DNA from: Schistosoma mansoni
Taxonomy: Eukaryota; Platyhelminthes; Trematoda; Strigeidida; Schistosomatidae
Assembly: GCF_000237925.1 (NCBI RefSeq)
Contig: NW_017386019.1
Coordinates: 124,001-188,000, forward strand
Reading direction: 5' to 3'
Length of the DNA: 64,000 bases
Shown: positions 63,401-64,000 of the stretch, piece by piece
Numbering within the stretch: the stretch's first letter is position 1
Layout: each line of letters starts with the position of its first letter
Notes under the pieces: generated by a model
The model's input: only the letters and a program-made list of their open reading frames with translations
Told to the model about the DNA's origin: nothing
Databases searched by the model: none
Made by a program: the position numbers and the translations under genes

Positions 63401-64000
63401 TTCTTACCATGTTATGCAGGTTAGTTGGAGAATATTACAGTAAAAGCAGGAAACTCAGGATTTGAGTGTGTGAGTCTTAGTGATGACTGTACTGGAAGAC
63501 GTGACGTAAGCAATATGTTTTCTTCAGGCAACCAGCACCTTCAGTGATTTTACCTTTCTACAACTGAGTCGTATAAAAAGTCGGCCCTAAAAACAACACA
63601 TTTCAGATCACCTCATAGGCTTTCATTGCTATTGACATGGCTTTAAAAGTACAGGATTGACACACCAAAAACTAACCACATAAGGGTGGTGTACGAAGAG
63701 TTACGGTCCCTTAAGACTGTGGACACACTCCCTAGTTGCTGAAACTACAAGTAATCCAGTTTCCTTTTCAGGGGCGTCAAGAACACGTACCCACCTAGCG
63801 TAGGCGGCCAGGAATCGACAACTGCCCAAACATCTTTAACAGCACTCGATATTGACACATAGTTATCCAGTTCAGAAACTATTTAGTAATGATAAAACAG
63901 CATTCATTAAGAACAGAGTTTTTTGTAGTAAGCGTTACATGAGCTTAACTACAACAAAAAGAAGAAAATAATAATGATAATTACCTCTTTTGGGTGATAC
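39462..64000 (-). CDS. PMS2: PMS2-like MutL mismatch-repair endonuclease, C-terminal part
   Basis: Exons in gene order: 63985-64000 (continues off the window), 61109-61299, 53407-53645, 50538-50705, 49423-49523, 48245-48313, 47640-47677, 44830-44934, 41853-41888, 39462-39524 (TAA). Every junction has GT/AG and consistent phase. The first two exons belong to the variable linker. Next comes VNFSMENL, then the dimerisation/endonuclease domain: [11 protein letters not shown], the metal site [12 protein letters not shown] (DQHA-x2-E-x4-E), [43 protein letters not shown] and the last motif [10 protein letters not shown]. This is the PMS2 order, and the intact metal motif argues for a working nicking endonuclease of MutL-alpha in the nucleus. 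SCR replaces the more usual ACR. Exons of 36 and 38 nt are very small. The N-terminal ATPase lies outside. Introns up to 7.5 kb are filled with retroelements. Confidence 0.93.
39640..40136 (-). mobile_element. Sm-alpha-like element, long form
   Basis: The minus strand contains the tRNA-like segment (diverged B box), then the hammerhead core CTGAGGA..GTCC..GGACGAAAC (39712-39737). It is the long form, with the CTTCAACCAATCCAC and TCACTAGTGAGCATATG segments, and runs into a small foldback at 40013-40136. It lies in the last PMS2 intron. Confidence 0.7.
40013..40136. repeat. Miniature foldback made of Sm-alpha-type ends
   Basis: Left arm GGGTTTTGTGGAGATTT..ATAGTTGAGATCATGAGTC, right arm its complement (GACTCATGATTTCAACTATG minus some bases..AAATTCTCCACAAAACC). 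Only a few bases separate the arms: the whole centre with ribozyme and tRNA-like part is gone. Confidence 0.75.
40600..40735 (+). repeat. RTE 3'-UTR fragment (second family)
   Basis: Close match to the complement of 52283-52410: ATGGGATTTGAATCGACAAC, GGTATGGCAACTCGAACTG and TACGTACGTAC, ending GACTAACTGACTG. Confidence 0.75.
41050..41640 (+). mobile_element. LTR retrotransposon integrase-end fragment (fossil)
   Basis: Contains an integrase C-terminal-type stretch ([14 protein letters not shown], then [15 protein letters not shown], then a LIPRSKG block), as in Ty3/Gypsy elements. No LTRs identified. It is broken and lies in a PMS2 intron, opposite to the gene. Confidence 0.65.
42447..42969 (+). 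repeat. 0.5-kb tail-sharing retroposon with target duplication
   Basis: A full-length copy. A perfect 12-bp duplication ATTAATCAGTTG flanks it (42435-42446 and 42970-42981). Tail is TTTAAATAAATTAATTA. It lies in the PMS2 intron 41889-44829. Confidence 0.92.
44038..44455 (+). mobile_element. SR2-like RTE LINE, 3' fragment
   Basis: Last part of the LINE seen at 17837-22006: [43 protein letters not shown] and the tail GCGTAAGTAAG. It is 5'-truncated, with point stops. It gives the uninterrupted sequence against which the two insertions near 21 kb can be read. Confidence 0.85.
46057..46413 (+). repeat. 0.5-kb retroposon, 3'-truncated copy
   Basis: Starts CCCCAAAAGCCCTGGTACCGCC and breaks off after CCACAGCCTTGTGGGT. 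Lies in the PMS2 intron between the 105-nt and 38-nt exons. Confidence 0.8.
47025..47415 (+). mobile_element. Sm-alpha-like element, plus orientation
   Basis: Runs from the CTCACTAGTGACT segment through GTTAGACATTAACACCGTTGG, a tRNA-like part with GGAGGTCCTGGCTTTGAGTC (B box decayed), to the ribozyme region CCGAGGAGTCCTATACTAAGACGAAACGG. The core CTGA has become CCGA, so the ribozyme is probably dead. Confidence 0.7.
47799..48142 (-). mobile_element. Sm-alpha-like element with terminal inverted repeats
   Basis: Left end GGGGTTTTTGTGGAGATTT and right end AAATCTCCACAAAACCCC are inverted copies, followed inward by ATAGTTGAAA / TTTCAACTAT. Inside lie the ribozyme region (minus strand, core now GTGAGGA) and a clean tRNA-like part with B box GGGTTCGAATC. 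No clear target duplication. Confidence 0.8.
49255..49340 (+). repeat. SINE 3'-part fragment
   Basis: TTGGTTACTGAGTAGTGAGCAACCAG..GTCATGTG..AGTCAAGTCC resembles 50255-50320 next to the tRNA-like SINE head, so it is probably a fragment of the same family. Confidence 0.4.
50040..50330 (-). mobile_element. tRNA-derived SINE
   Basis: The minus strand at about 50235-50150 has an A box (TTAGCTCAGTGGTAACG) and a B box (GGGATCGAATCC) about 35 bases apart, as in a tRNA. The acceptor stem does not pair and the sequence runs on into a non-tRNA body, so it is a SINE rather than a tRNA gene. It lies in a PMS2 intron. Confidence 0.7.
51690..51963 (-). mobile_element. Palindromic Sm-alpha-like element, diverged
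   Basis: Arms GTCAATTGAAGCTACACCACC..AAACCTGGAAACACTGGACGGCC and GGCCGTCCAGTGCTTCCAGG..GGATTGACTCATGAAC are inverted copies around a tRNA-like centre. The minus strand has CTGAGGA and GAAA (51755-51780) with a weakened helix II. An imperfect duplication TTAAAAATAAAA / TTAAGAATAAAA (51678-51689, 51964-51975; 11 of 12) brackets it. Confidence 0.75.
52280..53225 (-). mobile_element. RTE-clade LINE, second family, 3' part with 3' UTR
   Basis: On minus: [56 protein letters not shown], then [21 protein letters not shown] and [17 protein letters not shown]. About 230 bp of 3' UTR follows, with GGTATGGCAACTCGAACTG and TACGTACGTAC and ending in GACTAACTGAC. It is 5'-truncated with a few disruptions, and it gives the reference for all the 3'-UTR scraps listed above. 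Lies in a PMS2 intron, on the gene's strand. Confidence 0.85.
53836..53880 (-). repeat. 0.5-kb retroposon, tail fragment
   Basis: The complement reads CCTTTTGTACCGATATTTATGTGTT. It abuts the left arm of the inverted repeat. Confidence 0.6.
53890..56507 (+). mobile_element. Boudicca-like Ty3/Gypsy 5' half, left arm of inverted repeat (fossil)
   Basis: A long terminal region (53890-55516, TG...CA, about 1.63 kb) is followed by TGGTGACCC (55519-55527), which fits a tRNA-Trp primer-binding site as used by CsRn1/Boudicca-type elements. A gag-like region (about 55665-56470; blocks [28 protein letters not shown]) follows. It stops at the 200-N gap. Pol is not visible. Broken; about as young as the gag reading suggests, since long stretches stay open. 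Confidence 0.75.
56508..56707. other. Assembly gap of exactly 200 N
   Basis: A run of N of round length, so probably a placeholder of unknown true size. Both edges carry the same 27-base sequence in inverted orientation. Confidence 0.98.
56708..59658 (-). mobile_element. Boudicca-like Ty3/Gypsy 5' half, right arm of inverted repeat (fossil)
   Basis: Inverted counterpart of 53890-56507: terminal region 58029-59658, primer-binding-site-like GGGTCACCA (58018-58026 on +), then gag running toward the gap. It is about 333 bp longer than the left arm, because a solo LTR sits in it. Arm divergence looks low near the gap and higher at the outer ends. Broken. Confidence 0.75.
57495..57828 (+). repeat. 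Solo LTR inserted in the right-arm gag (fossil)
   Basis: 334 bp, starting TG and ending CA, bracketed by a 5-bp duplication AGCCT (57490-57494, 57829-57833) and absent from the left arm. It has a TATAAAA box (57666-57672) and AATAAA (57799-57804) in plus orientation. Its length fits the ~330-bp LTRs known for Boudicca. Confidence 0.8.
59735..59805 (-). repeat. RTE scrap, second family
   Basis: The complement encodes [19 protein letters not shown], matching the [12 protein letters not shown] block of 52280-53225. Confidence 0.5.
60600..61015 (-). mobile_element. RTE LINE 3' fragment, second family, decayed
   Basis: Complement of 60845-61015 matches the [22 protein letters not shown] region of 52280-53225. 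60600-60700 matches its 3' UTR (ACAACGTAGGACCAGG, GCCATACCTCATTAGC). Confidence 0.65.
61537..62003 (+). repeat. 0.5-kb tail-sharing retroposon with internal deletion
   Basis: Full head and tail (TTTAAATAAATAAATA), with about 60 bp missing before the GTGTGGCACATATAT part. In a PMS2 intron, opposite to the gene. Confidence 0.88.
62530..62675 (-). repeat. Sm-alpha-like element, decayed fragment
   Basis: GGCCACCATTGAAAACCTGGAAACACTAGACGG, then a ribozyme-region remnant (TTTTCGTACC..GGACTTTTCATCAG) and a degenerate B box (GACTCGAACTC). Confidence 0.6.
62676..63984. other. PMS2 intron, nothing recognised with confidence
   Basis: AT-rich. The more GC-rich stretch 63320-63860 looks like part of a dispersed element, but has no second copy in this window to support that. 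Confidence 0.35.

Noticed and set aside
1-64000. CRISPR arrays, bacterial operons, ribosomal RNA
   Set aside because: The window is eukaryotic; no regularly spaced short repeats or rRNA-like stretches were seen.

Overview
The window looks like nuclear DNA of a blood fluke (Schistosoma). It is AT-rich, its genes have short exons separated by introns from 40 nt to several kb, and the introns are packed with schistosome-type repeats: RTE-clade LINEs (SR2/Perere-like), a CR1-clade LINE, Sm-alpha-type elements carrying a hammerhead-ribozyme core, a 0.5-kb tail-sharing retroposon, and Ty3/Gypsy remnants. No database search was possible; identities come from reading conserved protein motifs and splice signals.

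Host genes, left to right: (1) a LYRM1-like gene on + (visible exons 4214-4411 and 7684-7971); (2) a FRA10AC1-like gene on - (start codon at 25065, stop at 11767), with eight exons placed and one short internal piece not found; (3) an unidentified multi-exon gene on - between about 26.0 and 28.0 kb; (4) the C-terminal part of a PMS2-like mismatch-repair endonuclease gene on - (stop at 39462, running off the right edge at 64000), with ten exons in consistent phase, including 36- and 38-nt exons.

Repeat layout: 0-7 kb has copies of the 0.5-kb retroposon and an RTE LINE inside the LYRM1 intron. 13-22 kb (FRA10AC1 introns) has two near-identical palindromic Sm-alpha-like elements and an SR2-like LINE (17837-22006) that itself received two opposite-facing retroposons. 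29-39 kb between genes holds an old gypsy gag fragment, a gypsy element with 166-bp LTRs and a 5-bp target duplication, a remnant of a SWIM/MULE-type transposase, and a broken CR1-clade LINE. 39-64 kb (PMS2 introns) holds more Sm-alpha-like elements, RTE fragments, retroposons and a 2.6-2.9-kb inverted repeat of a Boudicca-like gypsy 5' half centred on a 200-N gap.

The genes do not form a pathway: LYRM1 is a mitochondrial LYR protein, FRA10AC1 is nuclear, and PMS2 acts in mismatch repair. What ties the window together is heavy retroelement load inside introns. The most interesting structures are the hammerhead foldback elements with long target duplications, the LINE/short-retroposon tail sharing, and the large inverted repeat around the assembly gap.
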